Below, piece after piece: positions 9,301 through 17,427 of a stretch of DNA of 64,000 bases. Origin of the DNA: Flagellimonas aurea (GTDB lineage Bacteria > Bacteroidota > Bacteroidia > Flavobacteriales > Flavobacteriaceae); assembly GCF_017313785.1 (NCBI RefSeq), contig NZ_JAFLNL010000007.1:1-64000 (forward strand), written 5' to 3'. Positions within the stretch are counted from its first letter, which is position 1. Every line of letters begins with the position of its first letter. The notes below the pieces were generated by a model. That model saw only the letters and a program-made list of their open reading frames with translations, searched no databases and was not told the origin of the DNA. The translations under genes and the position numbers were made by a program.

Positions 9301-10744
9301 AGGTGTTGTTGGTGGCGACCAGTTTTACGTTATGGTCCTTGGCCATTCGAACCAAAACTTGATTGACGCGATCTTCGTCCTCTTGACCGTGACGCATGAT
9401 TTCGATGTAAAAATCGTCACCAAATTGCTCTTTCCACCATAAAAGTGCCTCTTCGGCTTGGTTTTCACCAACGTTCAGGATTTTGTTGGGCACTTCACCA
9501 TATAGGTTTCCTGTAAGGGCGATGATGTCTTCCTTGTATTGCTCAATGACCTTTTTGTCGATTCTGGGTACGTAGTAAAATCCATTGGTGTATGCAATGG
9601 AGGACATTTTTGCCAAGTTATGATACCCTTTTTTGTTTTTGGCCAGCAGCACAATCTGATGCCCGTAGTCCTTTACATTTTTATTGGTATGGTCTTCGCA
9701 CACAAAGAATTCACAGCCCACAATGGGAGTAATCTCTTTCTCCGTCGGTTGCTCACCGTTGGCTATCAGTTCTTCGTTTTTGGCCTTTACCGCTTTGTTA
9801 TGCCCCATCACTTCTTTTACGAAGTGAAAAGCGCCCATCATGTTGGCGTGGTCGGTCAATGCAACGGCAGGCATACCGTGATCAGCTGTGGCCTTGACCA
9901 AATCCTTTATGTTGATGGTGGACTGAAGTACGGAAAACTGGGAGTGGTTGTGCAAATGAACAAAAGGTTCATCTTCCAAAGTCTCCACGTTCTCTTGGAT
10001 TTCCTCGTCGGAAACGCCACCCGTATCTTCTGCCCAAAGGGCGTCGGCAATTTCTTTTGATGCGGCCTTTAGGTTGATGTGCTTTAACCCGATAAGCTCT
10101 ATTTCCTGCGGATTGGCCTCGGAGAATCGCTCAAAATAATCGGGTTGAACATCGAGTTCTTGGTAGGAATATTGTTTTTTGCGGACCAATTCCAAAAAGC
10201 AACGGGTCGTAGCTTCCACATCGGCCGTTGCGTTGTGCGCTTCGGCAAAGGGCTCACCGAACAGGAATTCGTGGAGCTCTGTCAAGGTTGGTAGCTTGAA
10301 TTTGCCACCACGTCCTCCGGGTATTTTACAGAGTTCTGCGGTATGCTCGGTACAGGTGTCGAGTACGGGAAGTTCCGTTAGGGGACTTTGCACTTCCTCA
10401 CGGTGGAATTCACAACCCATAATGTTGATGTCGAATCCCACATTTTGGCCCACCACAAATTTGGTTTGTAGCAATGCCTTGTTGAACGCTTCCAGGACTT
10501 CGCTCATAGGCACTCCTTTTTCTTCGGCCAAAGCTGTGGATATACCATGTATCTGTTCGGCCTCGTAGGGAATGTTGAATCCTTCGGGTTTTACCAAAAA
10601 ATCCTGATGTTCTATCAGATTGCCAAGTTCGTCGTGCAACTGCCAAGCTATCTGAACGCATCGTGGCCAGTTATCAGTGTCGGTAATGGGGGCATCCCAA
10701 CGTTTGGGCAAGCCAGTGGTTTCGGTATCAAAAATCAAATACAT
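6359..10744 (-). CDS. dnaE: DNA polymerase III alpha subunit with fused proofreading exonuclease
   Basis: At 1461 residues this is the main replicative polymerase. Residues 1-200 form a DEDDh 3'-5' exonuclease (FDTETTG with D6 and E8; VGQNVGFDI; HNATADVEA), like a DnaQ/epsilon subunit fused in front. The PHP domain begins near 262 (HLHNHSQFSVLQ). The polymerase catalytic aspartates are in PDIDIDF, about residues 686-695, and an OB-fold (ELTVAGVITDVQH) is near the C-terminus. The fusion makes it about 300 residues longer than the E. coli enzyme; in my recollection this layout is common in Flavobacteriia. It replicates the chromosome with the beta clamp and clamp loader. A shorter paralogue without the exonuclease lies at 17428-20427. 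Confidence 0.97.
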   Translation of the reverse strand: MYLIFDTETTGLPKRWDAPITDTDNWPRCVQIAWQLHDELGNLIEHQDFLVKPEGFNIPYEAEQIHGISTALAEEKGVPMSEVLEAFNKALLQTKFVVGQNVGFDINIMGCEFHREEVQSPLTELPVLDTCTEHTAELCKIPGGRGGKFKLPTLTELHEFLFGEPFAEAHNATADVEATTRCFLELVRKKQYSYQELDVQPDYFERFSEANPQEIELIGLKHINLKAASKEIADALWAEDTGGVSDEEIQENVETLEDEPFVHLHNHSQFSVLQSTINIKDLVKATADHGMPAVALTDHANMMGAFHFVKEVMGHNKAVKAKNEELIANGEQPTEKEITPIVGCEFFVCEDHTNKNVKDYGHQIVLLAKNKKGYHNLAKMSSIAYTNGFYYVPRIDKKVIEQYKEDIIALTGNLYGEVPNKILNVGENQAEEALLWWKEQFGDDFYIEIMRHGQEDEDRVNQVLVRMAKDHNVKLVATNNTYYCDKKDAEAHDILLCVKDGEKQSTPIGRGRGYRYGLPNQEYYFKSSDEMKELFKDLPEAILNIKEIVDKIEPYDLASDILLPKFSIPEEFKDPQDDVDGGNRGENAYLRHITYKGAEKRYGELTDEIRERIDFELEIIKNSGYPGYFLIVEDFIREARNMDVSVGPGRGSAAGSVVAYCLTITNIDPLKYDLLFERFLNPDRVSMPDIDIDFDDEGRSRVMDYVINKYGANQVAQIITYGTMAAKSSIRDTARVLDLPLGDADRIAKLIPNMSKLNKIFGVDEADLKKKFRSEELEKVYELLNIAETDDLEGQTLKMARVLEGSLRNTGIHACGVIITPDDITNFVPVSVAKDSDLYVTQFDNSVVESAGLLKMDFLGLKTLTLIKDTVKIVKARTGIELVPDDFPLDDEKTYELFQRGETVGVFQYESPGMQKHMKNLKPTVFDDLIAMNALYRPGPMEYIPSFIARKHGEEEITYDLPEMEEYLQETYGITVYQEQVMLLSQKLAGFSKGDADVLRKAMGKKIFALLEKLKPQFLDGGEKNGHPRDVLEKIWKDWEAFASYAFNKSHSTCYAYIAYQTAYLKAHYPAEYMAAVLSNNMNDIKQVTFFMEECKRMGLEVLGPDVNESYYKFAVNKDNAVRFGMGAIKGVGRSAVETIVENRKEGGAYRSIFDLAKRVDLRAANKKAFENLALAGGFDSFGDTHRAQYFHDDGDGITFLEKAVKYGSKFQENQNSSQVSLFGDASEVQIPEPIVPPCEEWGTMEKLRREKEVVGIYISGHPLDDFKKEIKAFCKNTVSDFARLEEHVNRELTVAGVITDVQHRVSKNGKGWGLFTLEDYNESYELRIFGEEYLKFRHFLMINSFVHVRAYVREGWVNRDTGKKGDPRLQFNDFKQLQDVMDAFAKKLTIKLNIDRLQEQRIKTLKDTLTLHKGDHPISFVIYEMQEEIKLKLSSRKQKVKINSELLSELEAHEIHYKLN

Positions 10745-10832
10745 AAGCTAACAGTCTCGGTCGAAAAAAGAATGAATAAAATTACGGAAGAAGATAGATT
10801 TGGTAAAAAAGAGTTGTGAGGAGTTATCAACT

Positions 10833-10863
10833 AAAAAAAGCCGGGAATAAATCCCGACTTTTT
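10833..10863 (-). terminator. Terminator of the DUF2383 gene
   Basis: AAAAAGCCGGGA and TCCCGACTTTTT form a hairpin with flanking A- and T-runs directly after the stop at 10890 on the minus strand, ahead of dnaE. Confidence 0.75.
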
Positions 10864-10889
10864 CTGCTTGTATCTAGTGACTTTTGGAA

Positions 10890-11345
10890 TTACGATACTG
10901 CTGTTTCGAATATATTTGCTGTTTCAAAAGTGTCTCTGATGGCATTTCTGTGTTTCATCAGTAGACTCTCGGTGGTTGGAGGCAATACAAAATCTTTGTC
11001 TTGCAGTATGTCGTTATAGGTTTCTATAGCCTCTTTTTCTCCACGATGCACCTCTTCTAGCATTGCTTCTTCACTATTGGAAGAAAACAAAGATTTAAAA
11101 TTGATCCAAGATCGGTGTAATGTACCTTTTGCACTACCGCTATCTTCAGGTTTTTCTCCGAACGACATAATTTCAGCCTTAAGTTCTTTTGCAAAATCTT
11201 GACGTTGATTGGATCTATCCATAAAGAATTGCTTTATGGTTTTATTGTCTACCTTTTCAGCCGCTTGTTTAAATCCTTTTTCAGCATCGTAGGTTCTTTC
11301 CAAAAGTTCGTTCAATTTGTTCGACATTTCTACTGTATACTTCAT
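10890..11345 (-). CDS. PA2169-family four-helix-bundle protein (DUF2383)
   Basis: This 151-residue all-helical protein matches the DUF2383 (PA2169) ferritin-like family: an N-terminal NKLNELLERTYDAEKGF helix, QRQDFAKELKAEI, then EEVHRGEKEAIETYNDIL and LMKHRNAIRDTFETA. Members have a four-helix-bundle fold and no firmly established role; many are stress-associated. I start it at MKYTVEMSNK (11345), preceded by AGAGAG, rather than seven codons further upstream. It is monocistronic, with its own terminator and a divergent rpsP gene upstream. Confidence 0.85.
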   Translation of the reverse strand: MKYTVEMSNKLNELLERTYDAEKGFKQAAEKVDNKTIKQFFMDRSNQRQDFAKELKAEIMSFGEKPEDSGSAKGTLHRSWINFKSLFSSNSEEAMLEEVHRGEKEAIETYNDILQDKDFVLPPTTESLLMKHRNAIRDTFETANIFETAVS

Positions 11346-11531
11346 AATCTCTCTACATTTTATCATTTATCGGCCATCGACTTTCGATGACTTCACTATA
11401 TAAGTTAAGGTTAAATGTCAGGATAACAAATAGTTGAAATGGTTTATGATAGGTTTAACGGTATGGGGTTCAGTTGTTAAATGCATTTAACTTTTTTTGC
11501 CCCTAAACGCTGTGCTATAAACAAATAAGTG

Positions 11532-11560
11532 TATATTTGCACCCGCTTAACGGATAAGCG
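11532..11560 (+). promoter_or_regulatory. rpsP promoter and leader hairpin
   Basis: TATATTTG at 11532-11539 is an exact -7 box. Immediately after it, CGCTTA-ACGGA-TAAGCG (11544-11560) can form a 6-bp hairpin at or near the 5' end of the transcript, about 50 bases before the rpsP ATG. The hairpin could stabilise the mRNA or respond to ribosomal protein; which is unknown. Confidence 0.6.
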
Positions 11561-11610
11561 AATAAAAAGAATTAATAATCAGGGTCGGGCACCCTACAAA
11601 TTAATGTGAT

Positions 11611-12180
11611 ATGCCAGTAAAGATTAGACTTCAGAGACACGGTAAAAAAGGTAAGCCATTCTATTGGGTAGTTGCTGCCGATGTTAGAGCAAAAAGAGAC
11701 GGTAAATTTTTGGAGAAATTGGGTACATACAACCCAAACACCAATCCAGCTACAATCAGCCTAGATGTTGATGGTTCTGTAAAATGGTTACAAAATGGTG
11801 CACAGCCAACAGATACGGCTAGAGCAATCCTTTCTTACAAAGGTGTTTTGTTGAAGCATCACTTGTTGGGCGGTGTTCGCAAAGGAGCTTTGACAGAAGA
11901 ACAGGCAGAAGAGAAATTCAACGCTTGGTTGGAGGAGAAAGAGCAAAAAATCCAAGATAAGAAAGATGGATTGAGTAAGGCTGATGCAGAAGCCAGAGCT
12001 CAAGCATTGGCTGCTGAAAAAGAGGCCAACGAAAAAAGAGCTGCCGCTGCGCTACCTGAGGAGGAAGTAGCTGAGAAAGCTGCAGAAGAAACAGCTGAAG
12101 CTTCAACTGAGGAAACTGCTGCAGAAGCACCGGCTGAAGAGGCTCCTGCTGCTGAAGAAGCTGACAAAAAGGAAGAATAG
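11611..12180 (+). CDS. rpsP: 30S ribosomal protein S16 with long Ala/Glu-rich tail
   Basis: Residues 1-80 are a standard bacterial S16 (MPVKIRLQRHGKKGKPFYWVV; FLEKLGTYNPN), a small-subunit assembly protein. Instead of ending at 80-90 residues the protein runs to 189. The extension starts with a charged helical segment (EEKFNAWLEEKEQKIQDKK) and ends in an Ala/Glu-rich low-complexity tail. Extended S16 proteins of this sort are usual in Bacteroidota. It heads a cluster with rimM only 12 bases downstream, the classic rpsP-rimM pairing. Confidence 0.97.
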   Translation: MPVKIRLQRHGKKGKPFYWVVAADVRAKRDGKFLEKLGTYNPNTNPATISLDVDGSVKWLQNGAQPTDTARAILSYKGVLLKHHLLGGVRKGALTEEQAEEKFNAWLEEKEQKIQDKKDGLSKADAEARAQALAAEKEANEKRAAAALPEEEVAEKAAEETAEASTEETAAEAPAEEAPAAEEADKKEE

Positions 12181-12192
12181 AAACGTAAGACA

Positions 12193-12720
12193 ATGCACAA
12201 GGAAGACTGCTTCTACCTGGGCAAAGTCGTTTCAAAATATAGTTTTAAGGGCGAGGTGTTGGTCAAATTGGACACCGATGAACCCGATATCTACGAAAAT
12301 ATGGAATCAGTACTTGTTTCATTGGGAAACAATCTGGTTCCATTTTTTATTGATAGGTGCCGATTGCACAAATCCAATTTGCTTCGTATCGATTTTGAAG
12401 AGGTAAAGGATGAAGCCAGCGCGGATAACATCATAGGCTCAGAGCTTTATCTTCCCCTAACGATGTTGCCACCGCTAAAAGGCAATAAGTTCTACTTTCA
12501 CGAAGTGATCGGTTTTACCGTTTTGGATGAGGTCCATGGTGATATTGGTATTGTGGAATCCATCAACGATAGTGCTTCACAAGATTTGTTCGAAATCAAA
12601 AAGGGCGACAAGGAATTGTTGATACCGGTAAACGACGACATTATCAAAAAAGTGGATAGGGAAAACAAGACCATCTTTGTTAAAACTCCTGAGGGATTGG
12701 TAGACCTTTATCTTGGATGA
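12193..12720 (+). CDS. rimM: Ribosome maturation factor RimM
   Basis: The 175-residue protein has the RimM N-terminal beta-barrel (YLGKVVSKYSFKGEVLVKLD) and a C-terminal PRC-barrel ending KELLIPVNDDIIKKVDRENK and TPEGLVDLYLG. RimM acts in late 30S head assembly and binds S19. It follows rpsP by 12 bases and is almost certainly co-transcribed. Confidence 0.96.
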   Translation: MHKEDCFYLGKVVSKYSFKGEVLVKLDTDEPDIYENMESVLVSLGNNLVPFFIDRCRLHKSNLLRIDFEEVKDEASADNIIGSELYLPLTMLPPLKGNKFYFHEVIGFTVLDEVHGDIGIVESINDSASQDLFEIKKGDKELLIPVNDDIIKKVDRENKTIFVKTPEGLVDLYLG

Positions 12721-12770
12721 AAGCGTAGATTTTAGATAAAATCTGCTACTCATGTTTTATTTTTTAAGTA

Positions 12771-13481
12771 ATGAAACCGTTCAAATTCAAAGAATTTACT
12801 ATTCATCAAGACCAATGTGCCATGAAGGTGGGAACCGATGGCGTTTTATTGGGTGCTTGGGCTTCGTTGGACAACCAACCCGAATCCATTTTGGATATTG
12901 GTGCAGGGACGGGGCTCATTGCTTTGCAACTCGCACAACGTTCATTGGCCGAAACTATAGATGGCATTGAGCTCGATGACGATGCCTATGAACAATGTGT
13001 TTCCAATTTTGAAGCATCCTCATGGGGAGACAGACTGTTCTGTTATCACGCAGGGTTTGATGAATTTGTGGATGAAATAGAGGATAAATATGATTTAATC
13101 GTTTCCAATCCTCCGTTTTATATCGAAGACGTTGCCACTCGAGATGAATCTAGGGACAAGGCTAGACAAAGCAGTTCGTTGCCCTTTGATGAGTTGGTTC
13201 AAGGTGCATCAGAACTTTTGACGGAAAAAGGACTTTTTGCAGTAATCATTCCTTATAAAGAAGAACTAGGTTTTGTGGAATTGGCCAAAAGTGTTGGATT
13301 GTTCCCGAATCGGATTACCAGGGTCAAGGGAAATCCGGATGCCGATTTTAAAAGAAGTTTGATGGAATTTAGTTTTGATGCGAACAAACCTCATATCGAT
13401 ACATTGATAATTGAAGAAGGCAGGCACCAATACACCAAAGAATACATCGAATTGACCCAAGCATTTTATTTGAAAATGTAA
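12771..13481 (+). CDS. trmN6: tRNA1(Val) (adenine37-N6)-methyltransferase, TrmN6/YfiC type
   Basis: This 236-residue class I SAM-dependent methyltransferase has motif I LDIGAGTGLIALQLAQ near residues 41-56 and the N6-adenine motif NPPFY near 119-123. The N-terminus FKEFTIHQDQCAMKVGTDGVLLGAW is typical of the YfiC/TrmN6 family, which methylates A37 of tRNA1-Val. It lies 50 bases after rimM in the same direction, so it may be the third gene of a translation-related operon. Confidence 0.9.
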   Translation: MKPFKFKEFTIHQDQCAMKVGTDGVLLGAWASLDNQPESILDIGAGTGLIALQLAQRSLAETIDGIELDDDAYEQCVSNFEASSWGDRLFCYHAGFDEFVDEIEDKYDLIVSNPPFYIEDVATRDESRDKARQSSSLPFDELVQGASELLTEKGLFAVIIPYKEELGFVELAKSVGLFPNRITRVKGNPDADFKRSLMEFSFDANKPHIDTLIIEEGRHQYTKEYIELTQAFYLKM

Positions 13482-13525
13482 CAATGCACGAATGAAATGT
13501 TATATTTACTTAAAATTTATTCTGA

Positions 13526-14704
13526 ATGAAGCCCGATTTATTTGAAGCCCCAGATTATTATAATCTTGATGATCTTCTTTCCGAAGAACATAAACTGGTT
13601 CGTGATGCAGCCCGCCAATGGGTAAAGCGCGATATATCCCCAATCATTGAAGAATATGCCCAAAAAGCTGAGTTCCCTGAACAGATTATTGGAGGGTTGG
13701 CCGAAATTGGTGCTTTTGGTCCCTACATTCCTGAAGAATACGGTGGCGCAGGGTTGGACCAAATCAGTTATGGACTGATCATGCAAGAAATTGAGCGCGG
13801 AGATAGTGGAGTCCGCTCAACAGCTTCCGTGCAGTCGTCATTGGTCATGTATCCTATATTCACTTATGGAAACGATGAGCAGTGCAAAAAGTACCTGCCC
13901 AAATTGGCAACAGGGGAGTGGATGGGCTGTTTTGGACTTACCGAGCCCAACCACGGATCTAACCCTGGCGGCATGGAAACCAAATTCAAGGATGCTGGTG
14001 ACCATTACCTATTGAACGGTGCCAAACTGTGGATTTCCAACTCACCATTTGCCGATATTGCGGTTGTATGGGCCAAGAATGAAGAAGGCCGAATCCATGG
14101 GCTTATCGTGGAGCGTGGCATGGAAGGCTTTTCCACACCAGAGACCCACAACAAATGGTCGTTGAGGGCGTCGGCAACGGGCGAGCTTATTTTTGATAAT
14201 GTGAAAGTGCCAAAAGAAAATCTTTTACCTGGTAAAAGTGGACTTGGAGCACCATTGGGTTGTTTGGATTCTGCGCGCTACGGTATTGCCTGGGGAGCCA
14301 TTGGAGCTGCAATGGATTGCTACGATACCGCACTCCGTTATGCCAAGGAGCGCGAACAGTTTGGAAAACCTATTGCCGCATACCAACTTCAGCAAAAGAA
14401 ATTGGCCGAAATGATCACAGAGATTACCAAGGCCCAGTTGTTGGCTTTTCGTTTGGGACAGTTAAAGAATGAAGGCAAGGCAACTACGGCCCAGATTTCC
14501 ATGGCCAAACGGAACAATGTGGAGATGGCGATAAAAATCGCTCGCGAAGCAAGACAAGTTTTGGGCGGAATGGGCATCACAGGAGAGTACAGCATTATGC
14601 GCCACATGATGAACCTTGAAAGTGTGATTACCTACGAAGGCACGCACGATATTCACCTATTGATTACTGGAGCTGATATTACGGGAATCCCAGCGTTCAA
14701 ATAA
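13526..14704 (+). CDS. Acyl-CoA dehydrogenase, glutaryl-CoA dehydrogenase-like
   Basis: The 392-residue flavoprotein carries acyl-CoA dehydrogenase signatures: FGLTEPNHGSNPGGMETK for flavin/substrate binding, LWISNSPFADIAVVWAK, QVLGGMGITGEYSIMRHMMN and YEGTHDIHLLITG. The Glu in the last motif is the expected catalytic base. Within the family the sequence looks closest to glutaryl-CoA dehydrogenase (lysine and tryptophan degradation), which dehydrogenates and decarboxylates glutaryl-CoA to crotonyl-CoA. Specificity is by family resemblance. It ends directly against the stop of the convergent molybdopterin oxidoreductase gene. Confidence 0.9.
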   Translation: MKPDLFEAPDYYNLDDLLSEEHKLVRDAARQWVKRDISPIIEEYAQKAEFPEQIIGGLAEIGAFGPYIPEEYGGAGLDQISYGLIMQEIERGDSGVRSTASVQSSLVMYPIFTYGNDEQCKKYLPKLATGEWMGCFGLTEPNHGSNPGGMETKFKDAGDHYLLNGAKLWISNSPFADIAVVWAKNEEGRIHGLIVERGMEGFSTPETHNKWSLRASATGELIFDNVKVPKENLLPGKSGLGAPLGCLDSARYGIAWGAIGAAMDCYDTALRYAKEREQFGKPIAAYQLQQKKLAEMITEITKAQLLAFRLGQLKNEGKATTAQISMAKRNNVEMAIKIAREARQVLGGMGITGEYSIMRHMMNLESVITYEGTHDIHLLITGADITGIPAFK

Positions 14705-17014
14705 TCATGAGGCGGGAATTTTCTCCACCGTTACCTTAATGGATTTGCTAATGGGCGTTTGGCTCTTGTCCGCAAAATGATTGTGGGGCACCAACATGTT
14801 TGTCTCAGGAAAATAAGCGGCCATATTGCCCTTCGGAATTTCATAGGGAACCACGATAAACTTTTCTGCCGTTCTTCGGATATTATCATAATTGCTATGC
14901 AAATGGACCACATCCAGTTGGGTTAGTCCCTTTTCAGCCATATCCTCTGCATTCATAAAAACAACACGTCGCTCGTTGTGAATACCACGGTACCGATCGT
15001 TCAATCCATAAATGGTGGTATTGAACTGGTCATGCGAGCGAATAGTCATCAGCAATAACTCATCAGCTTGCAATTGATGGTCGGGCAATGGGGTAATGGA
15101 CAATTGTGCCATTCCATTGGGTAGCATCCTAAAATCACGCGTACGGACATTGTTGGGCAGATAATAGCCGAATCCTTTGGACGCTTCGCTGGTATTCTCG
15201 AACCCCTTCACGGTTTTGTCTATCAATTTTCGGATAAGGTTGTAATCCTGACCCAACTCATACCAGTTCATGGAGTGATTGCCCCTAAAATAGGTATGCG
15301 CCAAGAGTGCGATGATCTCTGGTTCGCTTTTAATGTGTTCCGAAGCAGGTTTCAAAAGACCCTTGCTCTGCCTTACCTTTCCCGTACTGCTTTCCATGGT
15401 CAAAAATTGAAGCTCCCCATTCTTTTCATCTTTTTCAGAACGCCCAAAAGTGGGTAATAACAATGCAGTTTTGCCCGTCACTAAATGACTTCGGTTCAGT
15501 TTGGTACTGATTTGTACCGTCAAATCACAATTTTGAATGGCTTCGGCCGTGTATTGGGTGTCCGAAGCGGCCATCAGAAAATTACCGCCTAAACAAACAA
15601 AAACCTTGGCCTTTCCTTCATGCATGGCTTCGATGGCTTCTACGGTATCGTATCCTTTTTCCGTAGGTGGGTCAAAATTGAGGTGCTTCTGTATATTTTC
15701 ATTCAAGGTTTTTTTCACATAGTGCATAATGCCCACTGAGCGATCTCCCTGCACATTGCTGTGGCCCCGCACGGGACAAGTTCCTGCAAACGGTTTTCCA
15801 ACGGCTCCCTTCAGCAGCAAAATATTCACGTATTCCTTAATACAGTCCACCGCATTTTTATGTTGGGTAATGCCCATGGCCCAGCAAATCACGATTTTTG
15901 AATTTTCGGCCAACAACTGTACAACCTGATCAATTTTTCGCATGTACACCCCACATCTTTTTTGAAGGCTTTCCGTATCGTAGTGCTCCAAGTCCTTCAA
16001 CAAATCATCATAACCGTCCACGTATTCCACAATAAACTCATGATCTAGCACATTGGAGTTTTTGGCATCCAGTGCCACTAATTTTTTTAAGATCAATTTG
16101 GCCAAGGCTATATCCTCGTTGATTTTTACAGGCAGATGAACATCGGCCATGGCCTGTCCGTTCCCCAACATGTCCGAAACGCTTTGGGGATTTTTAAAGT
16201 TGACCATTCCCGTCTCGGCTAGGGGGTTTATACTGATGATTTTACCGCCATTTTGTTTACATTTTTCCAGTGCCGACAACATCCTCGGATGATTGGTGCC
16301 TGGGTTTTGTCCCACCACCAAAATGACTTCCGCACCGTACAGATCGTCCAGTTTTACGGACCCTTTCCCAATGCCCAAAGTCTCCGAAAGTGCCACGCCC
16401 GATGATTCATGGCACATATTGGAACAGTCGGGCATATTGTTGGTGCCAAAGGCACGGGCGAACATGCCGTAGAGGTAAGCAGCTTCGTTGCTCGATCGCC
16501 CCGAAGTATAAAAAATAGCCTCATTCGGATTTTTTAGTTCGTGCAATTCGTCCGAAATCAGCTCAAAGGCATCTTGCCAAGTAATGGGTTCGTAGTGCAG
16601 ACTGTCGGGTCCTAAGACCATCGGTTCTACGACGCGCCCTAATTTGTTCAGTTCAAAGTCACTTAATCTGGAGAGTTCCTCAACGGAGTGCTCTGCAAAA
16701 AAATCGGCTCCAATATGTTCCCGTGTGGCTTCATCGGCCAAGGCTTTTGCCCCATTCTCACAATATTCTGCAATTTTGGAGGGATGCTCGGGAACGGGCC
16801 AAGCACAACTGGGACAACGAAAACCGTCCTCTTGGTTCATTTCCAGCAAGCTACGCATGGAATTTACGATTCCCATTTCCTTAAAACTATGCTTCAATGC
16901 TTCCTTTACACCCAAAAATCCAGCGGCTGTATGCATGGGTTCCTTTAGGCGAAGGCCAGTAAATTTGATGTCCCCAGTTAGGGAAATGTTTCGTTTTGAT
17001 GATTCGTTCTCCAT
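14705..17014 (-). CDS. FdhF/YdeP-family molybdopterin oxidoreductase
   Basis: This 769-residue protein belongs to the molybdopterin oxidoreductase superfamily, formate-dehydrogenase-like YdeP branch. Cysteines in FRCPSCAWP (67, 70) and EYC (85) could ligate an Fe-S cluster. CHESSG has Cys201 at the position of the molybdenum-ligating Cys/Sec of FdhF. The C-terminal molydopterin-binding domain shows LMTIRSHDQFNTTIYGLNDR. There is no twin-arginine signal, so it should be cytoplasmic. YdeP in E. coli has been linked to acid resistance, but its substrate is not established. The frameshifted DUF7009 gene ends only five bases upstream, suggesting one operon. Confidence 0.9.
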   Translation of the reverse strand: MENESSKRNISLTGDIKFTGLRLKEPMHTAAGFLGVKEALKHSFKEMGIVNSMRSLLEMNQEDGFRCPSCAWPVPEHPSKIAEYCENGAKALADEATREHIGADFFAEHSVEELSRLSDFELNKLGRVVEPMVLGPDSLHYEPITWQDAFELISDELHELKNPNEAIFYTSGRSSNEAAYLYGMFARAFGTNNMPDCSNMCHESSGVALSETLGIGKGSVKLDDLYGAEVILVVGQNPGTNHPRMLSALEKCKQNGGKIISINPLAETGMVNFKNPQSVSDMLGNGQAMADVHLPVKINEDIALAKLILKKLVALDAKNSNVLDHEFIVEYVDGYDDLLKDLEHYDTESLQKRCGVYMRKIDQVVQLLAENSKIVICWAMGITQHKNAVDCIKEYVNILLLKGAVGKPFAGTCPVRGHSNVQGDRSVGIMHYVKKTLNENIQKHLNFDPPTEKGYDTVEAIEAMHEGKAKVFVCLGGNFLMAASDTQYTAEAIQNCDLTVQISTKLNRSHLVTGKTALLLPTFGRSEKDEKNGELQFLTMESSTGKVRQSKGLLKPASEHIKSEPEIIALLAHTYFRGNHSMNWYELGQDYNLIRKLIDKTVKGFENTSEASKGFGYYLPNNVRTRDFRMLPNGMAQLSITPLPDHQLQADELLLMTIRSHDQFNTTIYGLNDRYRGIHNERRVVFMNAEDMAEKGLTQLDVVHLHSNYDNIRRTAEKFIVVPYEIPKGNMAAYFPETNMLVPHNHFADKSQTPISKSIKVTVEKIPAS

Positions 17015-17019
17015 CGTGG

Positions 17020-17387
17020 TCAGTGTTGCAATTTTGGATTGGGGTAATTGTCCGATTGGTCTTCGGCTCTGTTTTCAAGGCAAGTGAAGTCTTTTTCCAA
17101 TAACAAATGCAGTTTTTTCCCTTCGGGAAGCTCCATTTCATGTTCAAAGCCTACGGTATTGTCGTGGAACCAATTTTTTCCTTGAGTTTCGGGAACCATC
17201 ATCAAGATAATGTTGTTCGAGTAGGATGCCTCGAGATTTTTATTGAAGGCATCAGTTTAGCTTGATACTGAAATTTGGAAGGCCCAAATTCGGTGGTTTC
17301 CATTATCGAACCCGTTTCGGATAGTTGTTTTACTTCGCTTTGGGTCAATCGAAATCGTATGGAATTCCCTTTGATTCTGATTTTCAT
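17020..17387 (-). pseudogene. DUF7009-like small protein gene with a single-base frameshift
   Basis: The first frame gives MKIRIKGNSIRFRLTQSEVK through TTEFGPSKFQYQAK. The second frame resumes with TDAFNKNLEASYSNNIIL and continues to LLLEKDFTCLENRAEDQSDN and PNPKLQH. Joined, they give one protein of about 120 residues resembling DUF7009 family members as I recall them. The frames reconnect if one A is added to the AAA run at 17256-17258 (TTT on the plus strand), so the defect is a one-base deletion in a short homopolymer, either real or a sequencing error. The start is ATG at 17385-17387, not overlapping dnaE2. It lies just upstream of the YdeP-like gene. Confidence 0.7.
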
Positions 17388-17427
17388 GTATTGGTACAAT
17401 TCTTCTTCGTAAGTTACTGCATTTCGC

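Noticed and set aside
11918..12235. Minus-strand Leu/Gln- and Ser/Ala-rich frames over the end of rpsP
   Set aside because: They arise from the reverse complement of the Ala/Glu-rich S16 tail, a low-complexity region, not from a separate gene.
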